Source of the DNA: UBA1858 sp964636225
Lineage (GTDB): Bacteria; Pseudomonadota; Gammaproteobacteria; UBA4575
NCBI GenBank assembly: GCA_964636225.1
Contig: CAZWQM010000005.1
Location: 58,107 to 122,106 of the forward strand
Direction: 5' to 3'
DNA: 64,000 nt
Each line of letters opens with the position of its first letter. Within the stretch, counting starts at the first letter, position 1. Both the position numbers and the translations under genes were made by a program. The notes beneath the pieces are model-generated. The model was not told where the DNA came from and did not search any database. It saw only the letters and a program-made list of their open reading frames with translations. Shown piece by piece: positions 26,571 through 35,466 of the stretch.

Positions 26571-27299
26571 ATGCTTTTTGGTTATCCTTCGGCACTGAGA
26601 CGCATCGCTAAGTTCGCACATGATCATGCCATGGATTTAACACAAGTTGGAGTGAAAGTCGTTTTCGTAACTTCTGAATATCTTTATCCAGAGCAGCGTG
26701 AGTTGATACAAGACTGCTTTGGTTGTCCGGTTGCCAATGGTTATGGTGGCCGAGATGCAGGATTTATCGCGCATGAGTGCCCATCAAAAAACATGCACAT
26801 TACCGCAGAAGATATTATTGTTGAAATAATTGATCCGCAAGGCCAACCGGTTAAAACAGGCGAGTCCGGTGAAATTGTGGTGACGCATCTGGCAACAAGG
26901 GGGTATCCGTTTATACGCTACCGTACCGGGGATATAGGCATACTGGATGATAAACAATGTGAATGTGGACGGGGGCTGCCAATTTTAAAAGAAATACAAG
27001 GACGCACAACGGATTTTGTCGTTAGCCAAAACGGCAATGTGATGCACGGTTTGGCGTTGATCTATGTATTGCGAGAAATAACCAGCATTCAAGAATTCAA
27101 AATTATTCAGGAAAGTAAAGACAGCACACGAATTTATTTAATTGTAGACAATGCCTTTAGTTCAGAGGATAAATATAAGATTGTCCAGGGATTCAAAACC
27201 CGCTTGGGTGAGCAGGTGGATATCATTATTGAATGCGTGGATACGATCCCCGCTGAAAAATCTGGCAAGTTCAGGTATGTGATTAGTCATGCTATCTAA
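26571..27299 (+). pseudogene. C-terminal half of a CapK/PaaK-type adenylate-forming enzyme
   Basis: The 242-residue frame carries the middle and C-terminal motifs of the phenylacetate-CoA ligase / CapK family: MLFGYPSAL, NGYGGRDAGFIAHEC, GESGEIVVTHLATRGYPFIR followed by YRTGDIG, and the C-terminal EKSGKFRYVIS. Full-length relatives have about 430-460 residues, so roughly the first 200 are missing. No start with a ribosome-binding site precedes Met26571, and the frame upstream is not recognisably homologous. A one-base shift just before it is possible. Relatives often lie in polysaccharide clusters, which fits the nearby broken flippase gene. Residual function is unlikely. Confidence 0.75.
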
Positions 27300-27417
27300 C
27301 GTTATCGACAACAGAAAACTCTTCAAGCCCATTATTAATTACCATGGTTAGCTGATACAGATTCATCGAGATATCCTGTAAAATCATTCTTGATTAAACT
27401 AAGTTCAATTTACGACG

Positions 27418-27618
27418 ATGCAAATTGTATTAAATGGTCGAAGCACAGAAGTGGAAGTGTGCTGCACAATAACAAACATGCTGGAACAGTTAGCACTGCA
27501 GGACCAAAGAGTGGCTGTAGAGGTAAATAAAGAAGTGATACCACGCACGCAACATGTATCATTCGAATTAACTTCTGGTGATAGTGTGGAAATCATCCAG
27601 GCGGTCGGTGGCGGCTAA
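27418..27618 (+). CDS. thiS: Sulfur carrier protein ThiS
   Basis: ThiS is the ubiquitin-like carrier whose C-terminal thiocarboxylate donates sulfur to the thiamine thiazole. The 66-residue protein starts MQIVLNGRSTEVE and ends IIQAVGGG, with the required Gly-Gly tail. thiG follows after 35 bases. No thiamine-pyrophosphate riboswitch motif is visible in the 118 bases upstream. Confidence 0.93.
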   Translation: MQIVLNGRSTEVEVCCTITNMLEQLALQDQRVAVEVNKEVIPRTQHVSFELTSGDSVEIIQAVGGG

Positions 27619-27653
27619 TTCAAAAAATCACATTAAATATAGAAAGTAATCAA

Positions 27654-28451
27654 GTGGAAATTACACAAGCAGCCTGGAAAATGGGTGAACGTGAGTTCAA
27701 CTCACGTTTATTGGTTGGCACTGGGAAATACCGGGATTTTGAGCAGACAAGAGAAGCAGTGATCGCCAGTGGGGCCGAAATTGTCACAGTAGCGCTACGT
27801 CGTACCAATATCGGACAACAGACCGGTGAAGCCAATTTACTGGATTTTATTTCGACCGATCAATTTACTATTTTACCCAATACGGCAGGCTGTTTTACCT
27901 GCGAGGATGCGGTACGGGTTTGTAAACTGGGACGTGAATTACTTGACGGACATTCTCTGGTCAAACTTGAAGTTCTGGCCGATAAGACAACCCTGTTCCC
28001 CAATGTTATCGAGACCATTAAAGCTGCAGAAATATTAGTCAAAGATGGCTTTGAAGTGATGGTGTATACCAACGATGATCCTGTGATTGCCAAGATACTG
28101 GAAGATATCGGCTGCGTGTCCGTGATGCCATTGGCAGCACCGATAGGTTCCGGACTGGGTATTCGCAATCCCTATAACATCGTGACAATCATTGAGAATG
28201 CAAAAGTGCCTGTGATTGTCGATGCGGGTGTAGGCACGGCTTCTGATGCGGCAATAGCCATGGAACTTGGTTGCGATGGTGTGTTGATGAATACTGCCAT
28301 CGCTGAAGCTACACATCCGGTTACCATGGCCACGGCAATGAATCATGCCATTGTAGCTGGTCGACTGGCTTATCTGGCAGGGCGTATGCCCAAACGCAGA
28401 TTTGCTTCAGCTTCTTCACCCGTGGAAGATACTATCTCAGCCAAGCCTTGA
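27654..28451 (+). CDS. thiG: Thiazole synthase ThiG
   Basis: ThiG condenses deoxyxylulose-5-phosphate, ThiS thiocarboxylate and dehydroglycine into the thiazole of thiamine. The GTG start gives 265 residues with a (beta/alpha)8 pattern. The Schiff-base lysine is expected at Lys104 in LVKLEVLADKTTLFPN, and the phosphate-binding end VDAGVGTASDAAIAMELGCD is clear. trmB overlaps its stop by four bases. It works with thiS upstream and thiO on the opposite strand. Confidence 0.96.
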   Translation: MEITQAAWKMGEREFNSRLLVGTGKYRDFEQTREAVIASGAEIVTVALRRTNIGQQTGEANLLDFISTDQFTILPNTAGCFTCEDAVRVCKLGRELLDGHSLVKLEVLADKTTLFPNVIETIKAAEILVKDGFEVMVYTNDDPVIAKILEDIGCVSVMPLAAPIGSGLGIRNPYNIVTIIENAKVPVIVDAGVGTASDAAIAMELGCDGVLMNTAIAEATHPVTMATAMNHAIVAGRLAYLAGRMPKRRFASASSPVEDTISAKP

Positions 28452-29140
28452 ACGATCCGATAACGCCTCCACTAAGAACCAATCGCAGCTTTGTTATTCG
28501 CGAAGGCCGATTTACGCGCGCTCAGAAAAAAGCATTTGAGGATTTATGGCCAAAATTTGGCATTCCGACTGACGTCATTGACAATATCCATCCAAATGAC
28601 TGGTTTAGTGCTGATCAGCCTATAATTCTTGATATCGGTTTTGGTAGCGGAGACTCATTACTATCACTGGCAATGCAGCGTCCTGATTTGAATTTTATTG
28701 GCGTGGAAGTTTATCGGCCCGGAATAGGGGCTGTATTGCGCAAGATACAAATGCAAGAACTGAATAATATCCGTGTGATTAATACAGACATCATGCAATT
28801 ATTACGTGCAAGGCTTGCTCCAGATACTATCACCGGAGCCATGGTCTGGTTTCCAGACCCCTGGCCTAAAACCCGTCACCACAAGCGCAGACTGGTGCAA
28901 AAAGAATTTTTACTGCAACTTATCCGAGTCATGCAGAACCAAAGCATTTTGCATCTTGCTAGCGATTGGCAACCTTATGTTGAGTTTATGCTTAAAGAAA
29001 TTACACAGGTGGAAAATTTTGTGGCGCTAAAAACAAATCGAAATCCTCTAGGGCTTGAAAGGCCACCTACGCGCTTTGAGCAGCGTGGGCTACGAAAAAG
29101 TCATGAAGTTTCAGACCTGATATACCGAATTGTAAAATAG
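28448..29140 (+). CDS. trmB: tRNA (guanine(46)-N7)-methyltransferase TrmB
   Basis: TrmB makes m7G46 in the variable loop of tRNAs. The TTG start overlaps the thiG stop (TTGA) and gives 230 residues. The SAM-binding motif LDIGFGSGDSLLSLA is at about 61-75 and the catalytic-region signature WFPDPWPKTRHHKRR is clear. The gene order thiS-thiG-trmB is common in gammaproteobacteria. It converges on the SulP gene with a 4-base gap. Confidence 0.95.
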   Translation: MNDPITPPLRTNRSFVIREGRFTRAQKKAFEDLWPKFGIPTDVIDNIHPNDWFSADQPIILDIGFGSGDSLLSLAMQRPDLNFIGVEVYRPGIGAVLRKIQMQELNNIRVINTDIMQLLRARLAPDTITGAMVWFPDPWPKTRHHKRRLVQKEFLLQLIRVMQNQSILHLASDWQPYVEFMLKEITQVENFVALKTNRNPLGLERPPTRFEQRGLRKSHEVSDLIYRIVK

Positions 29141-29144
29141 TGTA

Positions 29145-30923
29145 TTACTGACCCTTCGATTTGCATGCTGGGCAATGCTCCTGAATAGAAAGAGGACATT
29201 TATCTTCATTGCAGTCTTCAATTCGATTCCAGGCAAATTGGATAGCCTGTTGTTCAGTATGCAGGAAGTGATCATGCCAGGGCTCGCTGGCAAACCCGGT
29301 ACGCAAAAATACGTCCATGACCTGCTTTTTGGTACGGCAAAACAGAAACTCAATTCCTAGCCCATGCAGCCTTATCGCAAGCTGATGCAACATTTCCTCG
29401 CCGGTAGCATCAATCTCATTAATCCCTTCGGCATCAATAATGATGAATTTAAGTTCAGGTTTTGAGGCCACGCGTTCCAAAACTTTTTCTTCAAAATAAC
29501 CAGTATTGGCAAAAAACAGCGGTCCATCAAAACGTAAAATAGAGATTTTCGGGCAGGTTTTCAGGATATTCGATTCGGCATCAGCAAGACTGCCGTCACT
29601 TTGCATAGCCAGTATGGCAATTCTTGGGCGCATGGTTCGGTACATATACATGCTCATGGACAGAACTACACCGACCAGGATGCTTTTCTCCAGATGTGGT
29701 GCCCATAATAATGTTAAAACAAAGGTAATCATTGCTACTATGGCATCATGTTTCTGCACACGCCAAGCATACTTGATGGGCTTGAATTTGATTAAATTCA
29801 CAACCGCAAGAATAATGACCGCTGCCAGAGTGGGTTGAGGCAAATGATACAAAAGCGGGGTGAAATACAGCAGGGTAATCATCACCAGGATACCGCTGGA
29901 GATGGCCGCAAAACCGGTTTTGGCACCGGCACTAAGGTTGACCGCAGAGCGGGAGAATGAACCCGACACGGCATAACCACTGAATAAACTTGAAGTGATG
30001 TTGGAAAGTCCCTGTCCTACAAGTCCCTGGTTGACATCTAGGCGTTGGCGTGTCTGAGCGGCAATGGCTTTTGCCACGGATATCGCTTCAGTAAAGCCGA
30101 TTAGACCAATGGCTATAGCGTTGGTAATTAATGTTGCGGCGATTTGAAAGTCAATTTCGGGAAAGGCAAATCCGGGCAAACCCTGAGGGATATCGCCTAC
30201 AACTTTGCCGCCAATTTCTTCATATTTCATTTTCCAGGAAACAACTGTGGTAATAATCACAGCAGTCAGAACGCCAGGAATTTTAGGCGCGAACTTTTTA
30301 AGCAATATCATTATGGTGAGTGCTGCAATACTATATGCAACTGTCGGCCAGTGGGTATTATGTATTATTTGGTCGAAGATCCTCCAGACCGTTTCATAAT
30401 GGTGTTCTGCCCGTTCTGCTGATACTCCAAACAACTTGCCCAACTGAGAAGTGGCAATAATAATGGCTGCACCATTGGTAAAACCGATCACTACAGGGTG
30501 TGAGAGGAAATCCACAAAAAAACCCAGCTGTAATAGCCCCAAAGACAGCTGAAACAGGCCGACCATTAAAGCCAGCATTACCGCATAGGCCGCATACTGT
30601 GTCGGATCCCCCGAGGCATAGGGTGCCAGTGCAGCTGCCGTTAACAAAGAGACTACCGCTACCGGCCCTGTGTGTACCTGGCGTGAAGAACCCATTAGTG
30701 AAGCAATCATCACGGGCAGAAATGATGCATACAGCCCATAGTAAGCCGGTAGCCCTGCCAATTGGGCATAGGCCATGGATTGCGGAATTAATACCAGGGC
30801 AACAGTGACCCCGGCAATTAAATCAGCCTTTAAGACCCTCGGGTCTTTTAGTTCATAGATCCACTCACGAAAGGGTAAAAAACGCTTAGTGAGTCTCCGC
30901 GACACGACATTTAATAAATTCAC
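29145..30923 (-). CDS. SulP-family anion transporter with STAS domain and cysteine-rich tail
   Basis: SulP proteins import sulfate, bicarbonate or related anions through the inner membrane. The 592-residue protein has the SulP signature in GLPAYYGLYASFLPVMIASL (about 57-76), 10-14 hydrophobic segments to about residue 420, and a cytoplasmic STAS domain (about 440-555; FIIIDAEGINEIDATGEE). The final 25 residues are unusual: four cysteines in DCNEDKCPLSIQEHCPACKS. The substrate (sulfate or bicarbonate) cannot be told from sequence. It stands alone, convergent with trmB. Confidence 0.88.
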   Translation of the reverse strand: MNLLNVVSRRLTKRFLPFREWIYELKDPRVLKADLIAGVTVALVLIPQSMAYAQLAGLPAYYGLYASFLPVMIASLMGSSRQVHTGPVAVVSLLTAAALAPYASGDPTQYAAYAVMLALMVGLFQLSLGLLQLGFFVDFLSHPVVIGFTNGAAIIIATSQLGKLFGVSAERAEHHYETVWRIFDQIIHNTHWPTVAYSIAALTIMILLKKFAPKIPGVLTAVIITTVVSWKMKYEEIGGKVVGDIPQGLPGFAFPEIDFQIAATLITNAIAIGLIGFTEAISVAKAIAAQTRQRLDVNQGLVGQGLSNITSSLFSGYAVSGSFSRSAVNLSAGAKTGFAAISSGILVMITLLYFTPLLYHLPQPTLAAVIILAVVNLIKFKPIKYAWRVQKHDAIVAMITFVLTLLWAPHLEKSILVGVVLSMSMYMYRTMRPRIAILAMQSDGSLADAESNILKTCPKISILRFDGPLFFANTGYFEEKVLERVASKPELKFIIIDAEGINEIDATGEEMLHQLAIRLHGLGIEFLFCRTKKQVMDVFLRTGFASEPWHDHFLHTEQQAIQFAWNRIEDCNEDKCPLSIQEHCPACKSKGQ

Positions 30924-31085
30924 TAAAAATCCTTTTTGTAGATTTAGCCTGTGAAAGCTGAAATGGGGTTCTATGGAAATTAATCTGTTGAAGCCAGTAG
31001 AAATACTATAGATTATTATAAAACGGATTAAAGATCACAGAATAATTGCATATTAGAAATAGACTAACCCTAAATCAAGACTTGT

Positions 31086-32118
31086 ATGGGTATGAAATAT
31101 AAATCATTAGGCAATACAAATCTAAGTGTCAGCAAAATATGCCTGGGCACAATGACTTTCGGTGAACAGAACACCGAGGCTCAGGCACATCAGCAACTCG
31201 ACTATGCAATCACGCATGGAGTCAATTTTATTGATACTGCTGAGATGTATCCGGTGCCTCCACGCCAACAAACCCAAGGTGCCACCGAAGCCTTTATCGG
31301 AAGCTGGTTGCATAAACGCCAATGCAGAGAAAAAGTCATTTTAGCCAGCAAAGTAGCTGGCCCTGGGATGGATGATGGAGTATTTGCGTAATGGCGCTCA
31401 ATTGGTGCGAAGCCAAATGGAACAGGCGTTGCACGAAAGCCTTTTGCGCCTGCAAACCGATTATATTGATCTTTACCAGATCCATTGGCCTGCACGTAAT
31501 ACTAATTTCTTTAGTAAGCTGGGTTATCAATATGATGAATCTGAATCCACTCCGATTGAAGAAACGCTGTCGGTACTTAATGATTTTGTTAACTCAGGTA
31601 AAGTACGTTACATTGGAATATCCAATGAAACTCCATGGGGTGTGAAAGAATATTTGAGGCTTTCAGAGCAGCGCCAATGGGCGCGAATTATTTCAATTCA
31701 AAACCCCTATAGCCTGCTCAATCGAACTTTTGAAGTCGGTCTGGCAGAATTTGCACACAGAGAATGCGTTGAGTTGCTGGCCTATTCCCCTCTAGGTTTT
31801 GGTGTGCTCACAGGGAAATATTTGAGAAACATTAATCTGAGTAAAGCACGCTTGAGTGTATTTGAGGGTTATACGCGCTACAGTAATGAACAGGCAAAAA
31901 AAGCCACTGCAGCCTATGTTCAACTCGCGGATGACCACGGCTTGTCCGCTACACAAATGGCTTTGGCTTATGTGAATAGTCGGCCCTTTGTGGCAGCCAA
32001 TATTATTGGTGCTACGTCCATTCAACAACTAGAAGAAAATATTCAGAGTGCAGAACTTGAGTTGTCAGCTGAGGTGCTTGAAGAAATTCACCGTAAAATT
32101 CCCAATCCTAGCCCTTAA
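31086..32118 (+). pseudogene. Tas-like aldo/keto reductase, frameshifted
   Basis: Two overlapping frames (31086-31391 and 31372-32118) together cover one NADPH-dependent aldo/keto reductase of the Tas subfamily. The N-terminal part has GTMTFGEQNTEAQAHQQLDY and DTAEMYPVPPR with the catalytic Asp and Tyr. The C-terminal part has LQTDYIDLYQIHWP, IGISNETPWGVKEYL and IQNPYSLLNRTFEVGLAEF. The break lies at 31368-31378, where ATGG-ATG-ATGG looks like a short duplication; removing 7 bases would give GPGMEYLRNGAQ in one frame, as in relatives. The total would then be about 341 residues, the family length. A sequencing error is the alternative. Confidence 0.82.
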
Positions 32119-32834
32119 GCAGAAATATTTTGTTTTATTAGCATCTGTGTTTGCTTTAACCACGTAGCATAGTGGTCGCGTAACTGTTCAGCGTCCATAT
32201 CTTTGGTGGATATCGGTTTGCCTATATGTAAATGTATTGTGCCTGGTGTTTTTATAAATCCCTGTTTCGGCCATAAGCGTCCCGCATCGTGAGCGACCGG
32301 AAGGATGTCTGATTTGGATTTTTTTGCCAATACAAAGCCGCCAATCTTAAGTGTTTTTTCTTCACCGTAAGGGATACGTGTGCCTTCAGGAAAAATAAGA
32401 ATAAACCGGCCCAGTGCCAGTTTTTCTTTGCCGTCTCTAATCAATTGAATAAAGGATTTCTTGCCCTGCTTTCGATCCAGTGCGATCGGTTGGGTGGATG
32501 CAATGCCCCAGCCAAAAAGTGGAACATACAGTAACTCTTTTTTGATTACCCAGGTTAGGGTTGGAAATATGGAAGGGAAGGCCAGTGTTTCCCAGGTCGA
32601 CTGGTGGTTGGACATTATCACGCAGGGCTTATCAGGTATATTTTCAAGGCCTGTAATTTCATAACGAATGCCACAGGTAATTTTTGCCCAGTAAACATTA
32701 AAAGTACACCAGCTGGATACAATCGCGAAACAGATATGATAAGGAAAAAGTCGCGCGACAATGCAGGGTATCACCCACAGGCAGGTCGAAAGAGTCATGC
32801 CAAGTAAAAACAATGCAGAGCGAATTAAACGCAT
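32115..32834 (-). CDS. plsC: 1-acyl-sn-glycerol-3-phosphate acyltransferase
   Basis: PlsC adds the second acyl chain to make phosphatidic acid, the precursor of membrane phospholipids. The 239-residue protein has an N-terminal hydrophobic segment (about 5-28), the acceptor motif NHQSTWE at about 76-82 (an H-x4-E form instead of H-x4-D, seen in other proteobacterial members) and FPEGTR at 148-153. It converges on the tas-like gene with a 4-base overlap and is co-transcribed with gmhB, whose stop abuts its start. Confidence 0.92.
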   Translation of the reverse strand: MRLIRSALFLLGMTLSTCLWVIPCIVARLFPYHICFAIVSSWCTFNVYWAKITCGIRYEITGLENIPDKPCVIMSNHQSTWETLAFPSIFPTLTWVIKKELLYVPLFGWGIASTQPIALDRKQGKKSFIQLIRDGKEKLALGRFILIFPEGTRIPYGEEKTLKIGGFVLAKKSKSDILPVAHDAGRLWPKQGFIKTPGTIHLHIGKPISTKDMDAEQLRDHYATWLKQTQMLIKQNISA

Positions 32835-33373
32835 TAGTTGGTTCCTTGTTGTTTCAGTAATGACTCAACAGCCTCATATAAATTTTCATAAACCTGAACA
32901 TGATCGGGCACCTCGCCACTGTTTAAAGTTGATGTGCCTTTTCCTGTTTTAACTAGGACTGGAATAGCGTCTACTGCCATTGCGGCTTCCAAATCACGCA
33001 TGGCATCACCAATAAAAGGGGTTGTCTCTAAATTAACGTGTGCGCGATAGGCAATGTCTTGCAGCAGTCCCGGGTTTGGCTTGCGACAAGGACCACTTAA
33101 AAAAGGGCAAAAGAAAAAACCACTAATTCGACCACCAAAGCTTTCTGTCTCATGTAATAGTTTTTTGTGCATGGAATGTAAAGTGCTGTAATCAAATAAG
33201 CCATACGCAATGCCTGACTGATTGCTGGCGATAAATACTTTGATTCCTGCCTTAGTCAAACGAGCAATCGCTTCCAGGCTTCCATCAATGGCGTGCCACT
33301 CATCTGCACATTTTACGTAATCCGGACTGTCATGATTTATGACCCCATCACGATCGAGAATTACTGCTTCCAT
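32834..33373 (-). CDS. gmhB: D-glycero-beta-D-manno-heptose 1,7-bisphosphate 7-phosphatase
   Basis: GmhB removes a phosphate in the synthesis of the lipopolysaccharide heptose precursor. The 179-residue HAD phosphatase has the nucleophile motif DRDGVIN (Asp7 and Asp9) and SNQSG at 50-54. The zinc-binding loop of the family (normally C-x-H and C-x-C) is shortened to CPFLSGPCRKP (Cys89, Cys96), with the His replaced by Phe and one Cys missing, so zinc is probably not bound as usual. It is followed directly by plsC and preceded by glyS, the order found in many beta- and gammaproteobacteria. Confidence 0.9.
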   Translation of the reverse strand: MEAVILDRDGVINHDSPDYVKCADEWHAIDGSLEAIARLTKAGIKVFIASNQSGIAYGLFDYSTLHSMHKKLLHETESFGGRISGFFFCPFLSGPCRKPNPGLLQDIAYRAHVNLETTPFIGDAMRDLEAAMAVDAIPVLVKTGKGTSTLNSGEVPDHVQVYENLYEAVESLLKQQGTN

Positions 33374-33387
33374 TGCTTATTGCGGAG

Positions 33388-35457
33388 TTAACTCTGAAGT
33401 AAGGAAATATCCGCGACCGTCATAAATAAACGGTGCACGCGGGAAAGCAGGTTAATACGGTTATTGCGCAATTGTTCATTATCATCCATGACCATCACCT
33501 CATCGAAAAATTGATCGATCGCAGGTTTTAATTGTGCCAAGTCTGTCATGGCTTGATTATAATTGCGCGCCTGAAATTTAGGTGAGACTATTTCTTCTAA
33601 TTCACTGAGTTGCTGAAAAAGATATTTCTCGGCTTCCTTTACCAAAAGACCCGTATCAACTTCATCGGTTTTAGTCTTGGCTTTCTTAAGTATATTTCCG
33701 ATGCGCTTGTTTGCCGCCGCAAGGCTGCCGGCCTCCGATAAAAGACGGAATTGTTTAATCGCTTCCATGCGGTTTGCGAAATCAAGCAACTGGGTAGGCT
33801 TGACACTTCTGACGGCTTCAAACGTATCTGGTGAATGTCCCTGATCTATAAAGTAACCGCGTAAACGATCCAAAATAAAATCAAGAACTTCCTCAGAACT
33901 GTTGGAGGTATCCAATTTGTTTTCAAGAGAGTGAGCAGAGCATTCAAGAAGTTTTTGTAAATCAAAATCGACCTGGCCTTCTATGCAAATCCGAACAACA
34001 CCCAGAGCAGCGCGGCGTAGGGCATAAGGGTCTTTGACGCCACTGGGTTTTTTGCCGGTGGCAAAAATGCCTACTAGTGTATCAATACGATCACAAAGTG
34101 CCACGATTTTACCTGTAAGACTGATAGGTAAAGTGCTTCCGGATTGCAAAGGCTGATAATGTTGTTCAATGGCCTGTGAAACTTGATCAGGTTCTTTATC
34201 GTGTTGAGCGTAATAGCGACCCATGATGCCTTGTAGCTTGGGGAATTCATTGACCATGTCACAGACAAGGTCAGCTTTACACAACAGCGCAGCTCGAGTC
34301 GCATGCTGGTCGTCTATGTCCAGAGCGTTGCACAGAGCGCTGGCAAGATGAGCAATACGTTGTGTTTTCTCCAGGATGGAACCTAATTCTTTTTCAAACA
34401 AAATACCCTGCAAGTCTTTGGTTCGACTTTCCAGCGTTCTCTGTCTATCACGTCGCCAAAAAAAATCTGCGTCTTCAAAGCGAGGTTTAATGACGCGCTC
34501 ATTACCCTGTTTAATAATGAGTGGATTGCGACTTTCAATGTTCGCTATAGTAATAAAGTACGGTAATAGGGCCCCGTCCAGTTTGGAAAACATGGGAAAA
34601 TAACGCTGTGCATCCTGCATCGTTGCTACCAGGGCTTCTAGTGGAATTTCCAAAAAGGCTTGTGAAAATTCACCTACAATAGGACTGGGCCATTCCACCA
34701 GATTGGTTACTTCCTCCAATAAAGAGTCATTGTACTTTAGTTCAGCATTATGTTTTTCGGCACATTCCTCCAGCATGCGGCGTATGGAATCCTGACGCTC
34801 GGAAAAGTCGACAATCACTTTTGCCTGACGTAGTGATTCGATATAGTCATCGGCATTTGAAAGTGTAATTGCCTGTGGTGCATGAAAGCGATGTCCATAA
34901 CTGATATTAGAAGCAGTGATGCCTTTTATTTTGCAAGTAATTACTTCGCTGCCGTACATCATGACCACCCAATGCACCGGACGAACAAACTCTACTTCAC
35001 TGCTCCCCCAGCGCATGGGTTTAGGTATCGGAAGTTTAGTTAAGCCCTGTTCCAAAATTTCCGGTAATACCTGATGGATAGTCTTGCCGGCTTCAGTCGA
35101 TTTAAAGTAAAGCCAGGCACCCTTGTCCGTCTCCAGAGTTTGTAGATCATGAATCTCTACACCACATGAAGCTGCAAAACCGAGTGCGGCTTTTGAGGGT
35201 TCTCCATTTTTGTCGTAGGCAGCTTTTAGTACTGGGCCTTTGCGTTCTATGGTCTGTTCTGGCTGTTTTTCGCTGGCATCAAAAAGGAACATGACCAGGC
35301 GGCGTGGCGTCACACAGGGCAGGGCTTTGCTATAAGTAAAACCGGCTTCTGCTAATTGTGAAGCGACATAGTCTGACAAAGTGTCCGCTAGATTTTTTGC
35401 CGCCGTAGGAGGAAGTTCTTCGGTGCCGATTTCAACCAGTAATGTTTTTTTGCTCAT
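33388..35457 (-). CDS. glyS: Glycine-tRNA ligase beta subunit
   Basis: GlyS is the large subunit of the bacterial alpha2beta2 glycyl-tRNA synthetase, holding tRNA recognition and an HD-like domain. The 689-residue protein starts KTLLVEIGTEELPPTAAKNL, the diagnostic N-terminus, and has the RWGSSEVEFVRPVHWVVMMY block. It begins 9 bases after glyQ ends, so the two are co-transcribed. Confidence 0.98.
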   Translation of the reverse strand: MSKKTLLVEIGTEELPPTAAKNLADTLSDYVASQLAEAGFTYSKALPCVTPRRLVMFLFDASEKQPEQTIERKGPVLKAAYDKNGEPSKAALGFAASCGVEIHDLQTLETDKGAWLYFKSTEAGKTIHQVLPEILEQGLTKLPIPKPMRWGSSEVEFVRPVHWVVMMYGSEVITCKIKGITASNISYGHRFHAPQAITLSNADDYIESLRQAKVIVDFSERQDSIRRMLEECAEKHNAELKYNDSLLEEVTNLVEWPSPIVGEFSQAFLEIPLEALVATMQDAQRYFPMFSKLDGALLPYFITIANIESRNPLIIKQGNERVIKPRFEDADFFWRRDRQRTLESRTKDLQGILFEKELGSILEKTQRIAHLASALCNALDIDDQHATRAALLCKADLVCDMVNEFPKLQGIMGRYYAQHDKEPDQVSQAIEQHYQPLQSGSTLPISLTGKIVALCDRIDTLVGIFATGKKPSGVKDPYALRRAALGVVRICIEGQVDFDLQKLLECSAHSLENKLDTSNSSEEVLDFILDRLRGYFIDQGHSPDTFEAVRSVKPTQLLDFANRMEAIKQFRLLSEAGSLAAANKRIGNILKKAKTKTDEVDTGLLVKEAEKYLFQQLSELEEIVSPKFQARNYNQAMTDLAQLKPAIDQFFDEVMVMDDNEQLRNNRINLLSRVHRLFMTVADISLLQS

Positions 35458-35466
35458 GAATAAATA

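Noticed and set aside
27300..27417. Possible thiamine-pyrophosphate riboswitch before thiS
   Set aside because: No CTGAGA or ACCTGA-type core elements can be seen on either strand.
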